Below, piece after piece: positions 42,212 through 54,731 of a stretch of 64,000 nucleotides of DNA. Under the pieces are notes generated by a model. It was given only the letters and a program-made list of their open reading frames with translations. It did no database searches and was not told the origin of the DNA. Every line of letters starts with the position of its first letter. Within the stretch, counting starts at the first letter, position 1. The DNA comes from Alcanivoracaceae bacterium. GTDB taxonomy: Bacteria; Pseudomonadota; Gammaproteobacteria; Pseudomonadales; Alcanivoracaceae. The stretch spans positions 1 to 64,000 of the forward strand of contig JAGLCJ010000003.1 of NCBI GenBank assembly GCA_023146255.1, given 5' to 3'. A program made the position numbers and the translations under genes.

Positions 42212-43015
42212 GTGAAAGATCTCAACCCCAAGATCCGGCTTCACGGCTTTAACAATCTGACCAAGTCGCTGAGCTTTAATATCTTCGATATCAGTTATGC
42301 GAAGACCGAGCAGCACCGCAAGGAGTACATCGAGTATATCGATGAGCTCTATAATGCCGAGCGGCTGACCGAAATCCTGACCAACGTCACCAAGATCATC
42401 GGTGCCAACATCCTCAACGTGGCACGTCAGGATTATGATCCGCAGGGCGCCTCGGTGACCATGCTGATCGCCGAGCATGAATCGCCGCCGTCAGATCCGG
42501 ATTTCGATGAGGAAGCGCCGGGTCCGCTGCCGGATACCATCGTCGCCCACCTCGACAAGAGTCATGTGACCGTGCACACCTATCCGGAATCGCATCCGGA
42601 TAATGGTATCTCGACGTTCCGCGTGGATGTCGATGTGTCGACCTGTGGCGTGATTTCACCGCTGCGCGCCCTGAACTATCTGATTCACAGCTTTGACTCG
42701 GATATCGTCACCATTGATTACCGTGTGCGCGGCATGACCCGTGATGTTGATGGCACCAAGCATTATATTGATCACGACATCAACTCGATCCAGAACTTCC
42801 TCACCGAGGAAACCCGTAACGCCTATCAGATGATTGACGTCAACGTGTATCAGGAAAACATCTTCCACTCGAAGCTGTTGCTGAAAGATTTTGACATCGA
42901 CAACTACCTGTTCGGTGCCGGTCGCGAGGAGTTCTCCGATGCGGAGCTGGAAGATATCGAACACCGCCTGAAGAAAGAGATGCTGGAGATATTCTACTCC
43001 CGTAACCTCGACTAG
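42212..43015 (+). CDS. speD: S-adenosylmethionine decarboxylase proenzyme SpeD
   Basis: Produces the aminopropyl donor for spermidine. The 267-residue protein is the long, enteric-type form. Autocleavage at LDKSHVTVHTYPE, between Lys116 and Ser117, would create the pyruvoyl cofactor; FRVDVDVSTCGVISPLRAL contains the conserved catalytic Cys. It starts at a GTG after AAGGA. speE is not adjacent. A terminator nested in a REP pair follows. Confidence 0.95.
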   Translation: MKDLNPKIRLHGFNNLTKSLSFNIFDISYAKTEQHRKEYIEYIDELYNAERLTEILTNVTKIIGANILNVARQDYDPQGASVTMLIAEHESPPSDPDFDEEAPGPLPDTIVAHLDKSHVTVHTYPESHPDNGISTFRVDVDVSTCGVISPLRALNYLIHSFDSDIVTIDYRVRGMTRDVDGTKHYIDHDINSIQNFLTEETRNAYQMIDVNVYQENIFHSKLLLKDFDIDNYLFGAGREEFSDAELEDIEHRLKKEMLEIFYSRNLD

Positions 43016-43035
43016 GTTCTGCTGGCGTTACCACT

Positions 43036-43128
43036 GCAGGAGCGGTCGACCGACCGCGATAAAAAAGCCCGGCGAAATTGCCGGGCTTTTTTCTGTGGAC
43101 ATTTTCGCGGTCGGTCGACCGCTCCTAC
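43036..43128. repeat. REP-like inverted pair enclosing a terminator
   Basis: GCAGGAGCGG then TCGACCGACCGCGA (43036-43059) is repeated in reverse at 43105-43128, 24 bases matching at 23. The two units flank a terminator stem between the convergent speD and coq7 genes, and the right unit runs over the coq7 stop codon. They belong to the same family as the pair at 5835-5890. Confidence 0.8.
43061..43092. terminator. Bidirectional rho-independent terminator (speD/coq7)
   Basis: GCCCGGC (43067-43073) pairs with GCCGGGC (43080-43086) around GAAATT, with an A-run before and a T-run after, so it should stop transcription from both speD and the convergent coq7. Confidence 0.9.
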
Positions 43129-43775
43129 AGCTTGTAGGTACTCCAGGTCATCACCTTGCTCATCAGGGTCATCAGATGCTGGATCGGCGGCGGTAGTGGC
43201 GCGCCGCCGGCACCTTCTGCGGTCACCGCATGTTTCAGCTCATCGACCCGCATCTGTTCGAGTATGGCCCGACTGCGCTGGTCGTCAGCAGGTAACTGCT
43301 GCAGATGGGACTCCAGATGCCGCACCACCTGATGTTCGGTCTCGGCGACAAAGCCGAGGCTCCAGCGGTCGCCGGCTAACCCGGCTGCGGCGCCAATGCC
43401 GAATGACATGGCATAGAACAGCGGGTTCAGCTTGCTTGGTGCGCTGCCCAGCTCGCGCAGGCGATCCTCGCACCAGGCCAGATGATCTTCCTCCTCGCGG
43501 GCGGCCTGCTCCATGGCATGGCGCACATGCGGCAGGCTGGCGGTGCTGGCCTGGCCCTGATACAGCGCCTGGGCACAAACCTCGCCGGTGTGGTTGATAC
43601 GCATCAGACCGGCAATATGGCGCCGGTCCGGGTCCGCCAGGCTGGCCGCCGGGGCATCATGCCGCGGCTGACGTTCGGCTTTGGTGGTGCCCGGGGTCAG
43701 GGTGCGCAGGGCGTTGTCGGCGCTGCTGAGCAGCTTGTCCAGCGGGCTGAGCTGGCGGCTTCGGGTTGTGGTCAT
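43125..43775 (-). CDS. coq7: Demethoxyubiquinone hydroxylase Coq7
   Basis: Di-iron monooxygenase of ubiquinone synthesis, 216 residues. The iron ligands appear as RINHTGEVCAQALYQGQ, EEEDHLAWCEDRL, AETEHQVVRHLESH and MRVDELKHAVTAEGAG (E and ExxH repeats). The true start is the ATG at 43775 (MTTTRSRQLSPLDKLLSS); the open frame continuing upstream to 44702 is antisense to the AAA+ gene and is rejected. It is divergent from the AAA+ gene. Confidence 0.94.
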   Translation of the reverse strand: MTTTRSRQLSPLDKLLSSADNALRTLTPGTTKAERQPRHDAPAASLADPDRRHIAGLMRINHTGEVCAQALYQGQASTASLPHVRHAMEQAAREEEDHLAWCEDRLRELGSAPSKLNPLFYAMSFGIGAAAGLAGDRWSLGFVAETEHQVVRHLESHLQQLPADDQRSRAILEQMRVDELKHAVTAEGAGGAPLPPPIQHLMTLMSKVMTWSTYKL

Positions 43776-43835
43776 GATGCTGTCCGGTGTCTGTGTTTCG
43801 CGTGCTAGGATACCGCCAAAACGGGGGGAATTGGC

Positions 43836-45338
43836 GTGAAAGAAGTGAAAGACCTGCGGTTGCTGATTGACTCCCGCTATCCCGTCATCGTTATCGAAAC
43901 CTGGGAAGAGCGGCGGGCGCTGGACCTGCTGACCCGGATCGGCATGGCGGAATCCCGGCCGGTATTCAGCTGGACGGTCACCGAGGGGCTGAACCGGGTC
44001 GAGTTTTCCGATGCGCCGGCGTTTACCGATACCAGTGAGCCGGAGCAGGTACTGCAGCATATCCGCAAGAGCAAACAGGCCGGCATCTACGCGCTGTGCG
44101 ATTTTCATCCGTTTCTGCGCGATGATCCCAAGGTGATCCGTCTGATCAAGGAAATTGCCCTGGGTCATGACAAGGTCGATCACACGCTGGTGTTGATCAG
44201 TCATGAGCTGACAGTACCGGCGGAGATTCGCCGCTTCTGTGCCAGCTTCAGTCTGGCGCTGCCGGATGACAGCCAACTGCGCGCCATTGTTCAGGACGAA
44301 GCGCGGCGCTGGCAGCAGCAGAGTGGTCAGCGAGTCAGTGCCAAGAGCGATGTTATCCCGCGACTGATCAGTAACCTGCGCGGATTGACCCGTGATGACG
44401 CGCGGCGCCTGGCCCGCGGTGCGATTGCCGACGACAACGCGCTGTGCGAAGCGGACCTGCCGGAGATCAACCGCGCCCGCTTTGACCTGCTCGATATGGA
44501 CAGCGTACTCAGCTTTGAATATGACACAGCGCGGTTTTCTGATGTCGGCGGCTTGCAGGGGTTGAAGGCATGGCTGGCGAGACGCCGTGATGCGTTTGTC
44601 GCCGGTGCCAGTCAGCGTGATAATCCGCGCGGCATTTTGCTGGTTGGAGTTCAAGGTGGCGGCAAGAGTCTGGCGGCCAAGGCGGTGGCAGGCCTCTGGC
44701 ACTTGCCGTTACTGCGGTTGGATATGGGCGCGGTCTACAACAAGTTTTTTGGCGAATCCGAGCGTAATGTCCGTGAAGCACTGGCGCTGGCGGAAACCAT
44801 GGCGCCGTGTGTGTTGTGGATTGATGAGATCGAAAAAGGTATTGCTTCAGGGGATAACGATGGTGGTACCTCCCGGCGCGTGCTGGGCACTTTGCTGACC
44901 TGGATGGCGGAGCGCAAGTCGCCGGTTTTTCTGGTGGCGACGGCGAACCAGATTGACCAGTTGCCGCCGGAGCTGATTCGCAAGGGTCGGATGGATGAAA
45001 TTTTCTTTGTCGACCTGCCATCCGCCGAGATTCGTGAGGAGATTTTCCGAATTCATCTGCGCCTGCGTGATCAGGATCCGCAACAGTTTGATCTGGCGAT
45101 GCTGGCGGACGCCAGTGACGGCTTTACCGGCGCCGAGATAGAGCAGGCAGTGGTGTCGGCCCTGTACAACGCTCGTGCTCGTTCGGTGACATTGTCGAGC
45201 GGGTTGCTACTGGAAGAAATCGGCAGCACGGTGCCGTTGTCGATAACCATGGCAGAGCATATCGCGGCACTGCGGCACTGGTGTCACGGCCGTGCGGTGC
45301 CCGCCGATGGCGTACCGGTGGCTGGAGACGTTCAGTGA
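43836..45338 (+). CDS. Ycf46-like AAA+ ATPase
   Basis: A 500-residue AAA+ protein. The N-terminal 220 residues carry a P-loop-like inactive domain (LLIDSRYPVIVIETWEERRA), the usual Ycf46 layout. The active ATPase domain has Walker A GVQGGGKSLAAKAV, Walker B CVLWIDEIEKG, sensor VFLVATANQID and an arginine-finger region ELIRKGRMDEIFF. It starts at GTG 43836 after GGGGGG. Ycf46 is conserved in cyanobacteria and many proteobacteria, without a settled function. An AraC regulator starts within its stop codon. Confidence 0.85.
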   Translation: MKEVKDLRLLIDSRYPVIVIETWEERRALDLLTRIGMAESRPVFSWTVTEGLNRVEFSDAPAFTDTSEPEQVLQHIRKSKQAGIYALCDFHPFLRDDPKVIRLIKEIALGHDKVDHTLVLISHELTVPAEIRRFCASFSLALPDDSQLRAIVQDEARRWQQQSGQRVSAKSDVIPRLISNLRGLTRDDARRLARGAIADDNALCEADLPEINRARFDLLDMDSVLSFEYDTARFSDVGGLQGLKAWLARRRDAFVAGASQRDNPRGILLVGVQGGGKSLAAKAVAGLWHLPLLRLDMGAVYNKFFGESERNVREALALAETMAPCVLWIDEIEKGIASGDNDGGTSRRVLGTLLTWMAERKSPVFLVATANQIDQLPPELIRKGRMDEIFFVDLPSAEIREEIFRIHLRLRDQDPQQFDLAMLADASDGFTGAEIEQAVVSALYNARARSVTLSSGLLLEEIGSTVPLSITMAEHIAALRHWCHGRAVPADGVPVAGDVQ

Positions 45339-46316
45339 CGACACCTCGCTCACCACTGGATCCGGATATCGCCGGCACTGATCGTAGCTTGTCGGTGGCC
45401 TATGTGGCGTCGGTGCTGCCTGCACTGGCGCAGCGGTATCAGCTCGACATGGCGACGCTGCTGAAAGAGGCAGGTTTGCCAGCGGATCTGTTCGAGCGGG
45501 TCGACAGTCTGTTGCCACTGGTGGATGTCATGCGTCTGTTTGTGGTTGTGCTGTCGCACTGCGCCGATCCGGGCATGGGCTTTGAAGTCGGCCGGCTGGT
45601 GCGGGCACGATCCTATCAGGTGCTTGGCTACGTCATCCTCGCCAGTCGGGATATTGGTGAGGCGATCGACAAGCTGATCCGTTTTGAAAAGCTGACCGGC
45701 AATCTCGGCCACACCGAAGCACAGAAACAGGGTCAGGTCTTACGACTGAGCTGGCATTGTCCGATTGCCGGTGAGCCGGGGCGATTCCTTACCGAGGCGG
45801 CCATTACCGGTTGGGTAACCTTCGCTCGCCAGTTGGTTAATGTGCCGGCGTCCCCGGCTCGGGTCTGCTTCCGTCATGCGGCACCGGCGGACCTGCAACG
45901 CTATCAGGATTATTTCGGCTGTCCGGTGGAGTTCGCGGCTTCTTTCGATGGTGTTGAAGTGCCACTCGAGCTGCTCGCTCTGCCGCTACGGGATGCAGAC
46001 CCCGGACTAAGCGGGCTGATGGAGCGCGAAGCGGCGCAACTGATGGCCGACTATGACAGTCGCACCAATCTGGTGGCGGCGGTGCGGCGGGAAATCTTTC
46101 GCCTGCTAGTGGAAGGTGAGCCGACGCTGGAGCAGGTGGCGGCGCGTTTGGAAATTGCCGAGCGAACCTTGCAGGGGCGACTGCGCAAGCAAGGGCTGGG
46201 CTTTCAGGAAGTGCTGGACGGTCTGCGGCGGACCTTGGCCGAGTTGTACTTGAAGGACTCGCGATTGTCGCTTACTGACATCGGCTTGCTGTTGGGGTTC
46301 GCTGAGCAGAGCTCTT

Positions 46317-49172
<2,856 letters not shown>

Positions 49173-50279
49173 CCTGCGCCTTTGGCCTGTCCAGTACATA
49201 GGCGTCCAGACCTGCTTCGGTCAGCAGGTAGGCGCCGAGTTCACTGCGGCGTCCACCATCGCAGCACAGCACATAAACGAAATCCTTTTCCAGTGAGCGG
49301 ATCTGTCGGCGCAATTCGTTGAGAGGAATATTGCGAGCACCGGAGGTGCGATCGTGTTTGAACTCCATTGGCAGGCGAACATCAATCAGCACAATCGCGT
49401 GATCGCCGTCCTCCTCCATTTTCTCGACATCTTCTTCCTTGAGATGGCGGATAACCGAGTCTTGCAGCAGCGAGCGGAAGTCGTCCTTACCCAGCATCAT
49501 TAATACGCCGTCACTGGTCATGGTAACGGTGGCGTTGCGTGGCGCGTCGGAGATCAGCGCGTCCTCGCCGAAGAAATTGCCGGTGGTCAGGGCTGCCAGT
49601 GTTTCCTGCTTGGCACCCTGGGCCCGGGTCACCATGGCTTTGCCCTGCTTGATAACGAAGAAGGTATCGCCTGACTCTCCCTCCCGGACAACCTGCTCGC
49701 CGAGTTTGACTTCGCGTTCTTCAAACTTCACAAACAGTGACTGGATTTTTTGTGGCGGGATCTGTGAAAACAGACCGGAAGTCAGCAGCGCATCCATCCA
49801 GTCCCGCTCGGCGCTGTCATCATCTTCTTCCAGCATGGACTCTGCTGCCTGAGTCCAGGTCATCAGCAGATCAAGCTTGTCGCGTTCAATGGCATAAACC
49901 ACCGAGGCTTCGGTGCTGATGGCATTGACGGTGTGTTCCGGGTAGTTGTCCAGGGCGAGGTAGTTTTCATCGTCGTCGAAGGGAAACTTGCGGACCTGAA
50001 ATGCCGCATCAATCAGATCTACCGCACCGGAGATAAGAAAGTAAGCCAGCTCGCTGCGATCACCACGCTTGAACAGTACACGGGCCGGGGCCAGGCTCAT
50101 CACCTGAATCTGCCCGGCGATGTCGCGCAGATGGGATTCGGACAGACAGTCAAACGGGATGAAGTCGTGCAGCCTGTCCAGATTGATTCCCGAGTCCGCC
50201 ATGGTATCCCTGTCCCCTGAGTTGTCTGAGCCTGATTATGGAAGTGAATCATGCGGCAAGTCCAACCTGCCGCCGCAGT

Positions 50280-51572
50280 TCAGCCGCCGGCAATTTCCCG
50301 GGCCACCGCCCGGTAGCCTATATCACGACGATATTGACAGTCAGCCCAGTGGATTCCGGCTAGCCCCTGATACGCTCTGGCCTGTGCTGCGGCGACGCTA
50401 TTGCCCAGCGCGGTGATGCAAAGCACCCGGCCGCCGTGGGTCAGCACACGGCCATCCTGCAGGCGGGTGCCGGCGTGGAATACCTTCAGGTCATCGGCAT
50501 CGGCGCCATCCAGACCGTCAATGCGGTCTCCCTTGCGGTAATCATCCGGGTAACCACCGGCGGCCATCACCACGCCAAGTGCCGGGCGCGGGTCCCAGGC
50601 TGCTTCGACGCTGTCGAGCGTGCCGTCCAGCGCGGCAAGGCACAGGGCCGCCAGATCAGATTGCAGACGCATCATGATTGGCTGGGTTTCCGGGTCGCCG
50701 AAGCGACAGTTGAATTCGATTACTTTCGGTGCGCCGCTGGCGTCGATCATCAGGCCGGCATAGAGAAAGCCGGTATACGGATTGCCCTCGGCGGCCATGC
50801 CGCGCACGGTGGGATAGATCACTTCCTGCATGATCCGGTCATGGATGTCCGGGGTCACCACCGGGGCCGGGGAGTAGGCACCCATGCCGCCGGTATTCGG
50901 TCCGGTGTCGCCGTCGCCGACCCGCTTGTGATCCTGACTGGTGGCCATCGGCAACACGTTTTTGCCGTCGACCATGACGATAAAGCTGGCCTCTTCGCCC
51001 TCCAGAAACTCCTCGATCACCACCCGGTGGCCGGCATCGCCAAAGCGATTACCGGCGAGCATGTCGCGTACTGCGGCCTCGGCTTCGTCCATGGTCATGG
51101 CAACGATCACGCCCTTGCCGGCGGCCAGGCCGTCGGCCTTGATAACGATTGGCGCGCCTTTCTGCTTGAGGAAGGCGAGGGCCTGATCAAGGTCGGTGAA
51201 GTTGCCATAGCCGGCGGTGGGGATGTGGTGGCGGGCAAGGAAGTCCTTGGTAAAGGCTTTCGAGCCTTCCAGCTGGGCAGCGCCGCGACTCGGGCCGAAA
51301 CATTTCAGGCCCTTTGCCTTGAAGTAGTCCACCAGCCCGTCCACCAGCGGCGCTTCCGGGCCAACGATGGTCAGGGCGATACCTTCGCGAATGGCCAGCT
51401 CCGCCAGCGCTGCCTTGTCGAGGGCATCAATGGCGACGTTCTCGACCTTGTTCTCGCGTGCCGTACCGGCATTACCCGGCGCCACAAAAACCTTGCTGAC
51501 GTCGGCAGACTGCGCCACTTTCCACGCCAGTGCGTGCTCACGTCCACCGGAACCGATAATCAGTACTTTCAT
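50280..51572 (-). CDS. purD: Phosphoribosylamine-glycine ligase PurD
   Basis: ATP-grasp enzyme of de novo purine synthesis, 430 residues. MKVLIIGSGGREHALAWKVA at the start, GPEAPLVDGLVDYFKAKG, PIVIKADGLAAGKGVIVA, and EFNCRFGDPETQPIMMRL are family hallmarks. It lies 29 bases after purH on the same strand, the usual order. Confidence 0.96.
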   Translation of the reverse strand: MKVLIIGSGGREHALAWKVAQSADVSKVFVAPGNAGTARENKVENVAIDALDKAALAELAIREGIALTIVGPEAPLVDGLVDYFKAKGLKCFGPSRGAAQLEGSKAFTKDFLARHHIPTAGYGNFTDLDQALAFLKQKGAPIVIKADGLAAGKGVIVAMTMDEAEAAVRDMLAGNRFGDAGHRVVIEEFLEGEEASFIVMVDGKNVLPMATSQDHKRVGDGDTGPNTGGMGAYSPAPVVTPDIHDRIMQEVIYPTVRGMAAEGNPYTGFLYAGLMIDASGAPKVIEFNCRFGDPETQPIMMRLQSDLAALCLAALDGTLDSVEAAWDPRPALGVVMAAGGYPDDYRKGDRIDGLDGADADDLKVFHAGTRLQDGRVLTHGGRVLCITALGNSVAAAQARAYQGLAGIHWADCQYRRDIGYRAVAREIAGG

Positions 51573-51601
51573 CGCCGTTGTGCTCCGATCAGTGGCCGCT
51601 G

Positions 51602-53170
51602 TTAATGACGGAAATGACGCATGCCGGTGAACACCATGGCCATGCCGTGTTCGTCCGCGGCAGCAATGGTTTCCGCATCGCGCATCGAGCCGCCCGGCTG
51701 GATCACGCAGCTGATGCCGTTGGCGGCGGCGTTATCAATGCCGTCACGGAACGGGAAGAAGGCATCGGATGCCATCACGGCCCCTTTGACTTCCAGGCCC
51801 GCGTGTTCGGCCTTGATCGCGGCGATTCGCGCTGAGTTGACCCGGCTCATTTGGCCAGCGCCAACGCCGATGGTTTGACGGCCTTTGGCGTAGACAATGG
51901 CATTCGACTTGACGAATTTGGCCACCTTCCAGGCGAAGATCAGATCGTGCAGTTCTGCTTCGGTCGGCACACGTTTGGTTACCACTTTCAGATCGCTTTC
52001 CGTGATCATGCCGTTGTCACGATCCTGTACCAGCAAACCGCCGTTAACGCGCTTGTAGTCGAGACCGGCGATACGCTCGCTGCCCCACTCGCCACACTCC
52101 AGTACGCGCACGTTCTGCTTGGCTGCGGTGACTTCGAGCGCTTCTTTGGAAACTTTCGGGGCAATGATCACTTCGACAAACTGACGATCGACAATCAGTT
52201 TGGCGGTGGCCGCGTCGAGCTCACGGTTGAAAGCGATGATGCCGCCAAAGGCAGATTCCGGATCGGTCTGATAGGCCAGTTCATATGCAGCGGCGATGCC
52301 GTCCAGGCTGACGGCGACGCCGCAGGGGTTGGCATGCTTGACGATCACGCAGGCCGGTTTGACGAATGACTTGACGCATTCCAGTGCCGCATCGGTGTCG
52401 GCGATATTGTTGTAGGAAAGCTCCTTGCCCTGCAGCTGGCGGGAGGTGCTGATCGATGCCTCGGCCGGATTTTCCTCGGTGTAGAACGCCGACTTCTGGT
52501 GCGGGTTCTCGCCGTAGCGCATGTCCTGGGTCTTGATGAAATTCAGGTTGATGGTGCGCGGGAAATCGGCGTTGCCGTTGCCGACCAGCTTGCCGAAATG
52601 GTTGGCAATGGCGCTGTCGTAGGCGGCGGTATGTTCGAATGCCTTGATCGCCAGATCAAAGCGGAATTCAAGGCTCAGCTCGCCGTTGTGGCTTTCCAGC
52701 TCGGCCAGCACCCGGGCGTAATCCGACGGGTTGGTGACGATGCCGACATGGGCATGATTCTTGGCCGCCGAGCGCACCATGGTCGGACCGCCGATATCGA
52801 TGTTCTCGACCGCGTCTTCCAGCGTGCAGTCCGGCTTCGCCACGGTCTGCTTGAACGGGTACAGATTGACCACCACCAGATCTATCCGGCCGATGCCGTG
52901 CTCGGCCATCACCGCGTCGTCCTGACCGCGACGACCCAGAATGCCGCCGTGGATCTTCGGATGCAGGGTCTTGACCCGGCCATCCATCATTTCCGGGAAA
53001 CCGGTGTAGTCCGACACTTCCTGCACGGCAATACCGGCATCTTTCAGGGCCCGGAAGGTGCCGCCAGTAGACAGCAGCTTGATGCCGCGGGCAGCGAGGG
53101 CAGCGGCAAAATCCACCAGTCCGGTCTTGTCGGAAACGCTGATCAGCGCGCGTTCTACAGCCTTGCTCAT
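51602..53170 (-). CDS. purH: Bifunctional AICAR transformylase/IMP cyclohydrolase PurH
   Basis: Catalyses the last two steps to IMP. The 522-residue protein joins an N-terminal MGS-like cyclohydrolase domain (LISVSDKTGLVDFAAALAA, LLSTGGTFRALKDAG) to a C-terminal transformylase domain with VIVKHANPCGVAVS and the catalytic His/Lys. It precedes purD. A terminator of the upstream fis gene lies just before it, so it needs its own promoter. Confidence 0.97.
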   Translation of the reverse strand: MSKAVERALISVSDKTGLVDFAAALAARGIKLLSTGGTFRALKDAGIAVQEVSDYTGFPEMMDGRVKTLHPKIHGGILGRRGQDDAVMAEHGIGRIDLVVVNLYPFKQTVAKPDCTLEDAVENIDIGGPTMVRSAAKNHAHVGIVTNPSDYARVLAELESHNGELSLEFRFDLAIKAFEHTAAYDSAIANHFGKLVGNGNADFPRTINLNFIKTQDMRYGENPHQKSAFYTEENPAEASISTSRQLQGKELSYNNIADTDAALECVKSFVKPACVIVKHANPCGVAVSLDGIAAAYELAYQTDPESAFGGIIAFNRELDAATAKLIVDRQFVEVIIAPKVSKEALEVTAAKQNVRVLECGEWGSERIAGLDYKRVNGGLLVQDRDNGMITESDLKVVTKRVPTEAELHDLIFAWKVAKFVKSNAIVYAKGRQTIGVGAGQMSRVNSARIAAIKAEHAGLEVKGAVMASDAFFPFRDGIDNAAANGISCVIQPGGSMRDAETIAAADEHGMAMVFTGMRHFRH

Positions 53171-53198
53171 CGGAAAATCCTGATCGTGGTCGGTTATA

Positions 53199-53226
53199 AA
53201 TGAAAAGGGGCAGAAACTCTGCCCCT
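53199..53226 (-). terminator. Rho-independent terminator of dusB-fis
   Basis: On the minus strand AGGGGCAG (53226-53219) pairs with CTGCCCCT (53213-53206) around a 5-base loop and is followed by TTTTCATTT. It lies 20 bases after the fis stop and separates fis from purH. Confidence 0.85.
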
Positions 53227-53245
53227 CGGGTGGTCGGGCGGCCCT

Positions 53246-53557
53246 TTACAGCAGGCCGTACTGCTTCAGTTTCTTGCGCAGGGTGCCACGGTTAAGGCCG
53301 AGCATTTCGGCCGCCCGGGTCTGGTTGCCGCGGGTGTACTCAAGCACCTTTTCCAGTAGTGGGATTTCCATTTCAGCCAGTACCGTGTCGTACAGTTCGC
53401 TGACGTTCTCGCCGTCGAGATTACGGAAGAAATCGTTCAGGGAGCGGCGGACACAGTTGCGCAGGGTATCGCGGCTGTCGGCCTGGGCCAGGGTGAGCTC
53501 CGGCTTGCGTTGTTCCGGTGTGTCAAGAGAATCCAGTTTGCGTGCTGCTGAGGTCAT
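53246..53557 (-). CDS. fis: Nucleoid protein and DNA-bending factor Fis
   Basis: Homodimeric nucleoid-associated protein that activates rRNA promoters and assists site-specific recombination. The 103-residue protein ends in EYTRGNQTRAAEMLGLNRGT LRKKLKQYGLL, the Fis HTH. It starts in the dusB stop (ATGA), the conserved dusB-fis arrangement. It is followed by a terminator. Confidence 0.96.
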   Translation of the reverse strand: MTSAARKLDSLDTPEQRKPELTLAQADSRDTLRNCVRRSLNDFFRNLDGENVSELYDTVLAEMEIPLLEKVLEYTRGNQTRAAEMLGLNRGTLRKKLKQYGLL

Positions 53558-54609
53558 GCTGCCTTTGCTCCGTTCTGGTCATCGCCGCATCCGTCGGCGA
53601 GAGATACTTCACCGTACCGACCAAAGCGGACCCGGTCGGTGACGGCATCGAGATTGTGAAAAAAATGCGCGACTGCGCGTTCCTGCGCCCCGGCATCATC
53701 AAGACGGTTGAACTGCCGGCGGAAATCTTCTCCCCCCGGCAAGTTCGCCGTGTACCAGCCCAGATGCTTGCGAGCGATCCGGATGCCGGCGCTGATGCCG
53801 TAAAAATCGTGCAGCGAATGCAGGTGTTCGGTGACAAGTGCCTGCACCTCTTGCACCGTCGGGGCCAGCGGCAATGTGCCGGTTGCCAGCCATTCGGCGG
53901 TGTCGCGAAAGATCCAGGGATTCCCCTGAGCTGCGCGGCCGATCATGATACCACCGGCTCCGGTGGATGCCAGCACTTTACGGGCCTTTTCCGGCGAGTC
54001 GATGTCGCCGTTGGCAAGTACCGGAATCGACACGCTTTTTACTACGTCGCGGATGGTGTCGTACTCGGCGTCACCATTGAACCTGCAGGCCCGAGTACGC
54101 CCATGTAATGCAAGTGCCTGAATGCCGCAGGCCTCAGCCAGCTGTGCAATGCGGATTGCATTACGCGTTTCCGGTGTCGGTCCGGTGCGGAATTTCAGTG
54201 TCACCGGAACCTTGACGGCACTCACTACTGCTTCAAGGATTTGCGCCACCAGTGCTTCATCCTGAAGCAGCGCTGAACCTGCCTGCTTCTTGCAGACTTT
54301 CTTTGCCGGACAGCCCATGTTGATGTCGATGATCTGTGCACCCATGTCGACATTCAATCGTGCCGCCTCGGCCACCATCTTCGGGTCACCGCCGGCGATC
54401 TGAATCGATACCGGTCCCGGTTCGTCGGCATGGGGCAGACGCCGCATGCTCTTTCGTGAATGCCACAGACTCGGATCGCTGGTCAGCATTTCGGAAACAA
54501 TCAGCCCGGCACCCTGACGTCGGCACAGTTGCCGGAACGGCAGGTCTGTGACGCCGGCCATCGGGGCCAGCACCAGATTGTTGCTGAGCTGATAGGGGCC
54601 AATCTGCAT
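53554..54609 (-). CDS. dusB: tRNA-dihydrouridine synthase DusB
   Basis: FMN enzyme that reduces a uridine in the tRNA D-loop. The 351-residue protein shows LAPMAGVTDLPFRQLCRRQG, INMGCPAKKVCKKQAGSALL with the catalytic Cys, LALHGRTRACRFNG and GGIMIGRAAQGNPWIFRD. It is a few residues longer than usual at the C-terminus. It lies upstream of fis and overlaps it by four bases. Confidence 0.96.
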   Translation of the reverse strand: MQIGPYQLSNNLVLAPMAGVTDLPFRQLCRRQGAGLIVSEMLTSDPSLWHSRKSMRRLPHADEPGPVSIQIAGGDPKMVAEAARLNVDMGAQIIDINMGCPAKKVCKKQAGSALLQDEALVAQILEAVVSAVKVPVTLKFRTGPTPETRNAIRIAQLAEACGIQALALHGRTRACRFNGDAEYDTIRDVVKSVSIPVLANGDIDSPEKARKVLASTGAGGIMIGRAAQGNPWIFRDTAEWLATGTLPLAPTVQEVQALVTEHLHSLHDFYGISAGIRIARKHLGWYTANLPGGEDFRRQFNRLDDAGAQERAVAHFFHNLDAVTDRVRFGRYGEVSLADGCGDDQNGAKAA

Positions 54610-54731
54610 CCTCGGGCTCCGTTACCGCCAGGCATTAAAACGGGAGGCGATGATAGACAAGCCGGCCGAGGGGGGAAAGCGGTGTTTGCAGCCAGTGGCC
54701 GGCTTGCCGGGCACTGGCAGTGTCAGTCCGG

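Noticed and set aside
43776..44702. Upstream extension of the coq7 frame
   Set aside because: Runs antisense through the AAA+ gene; Coq7 family length and start fit the ATG at 43775.
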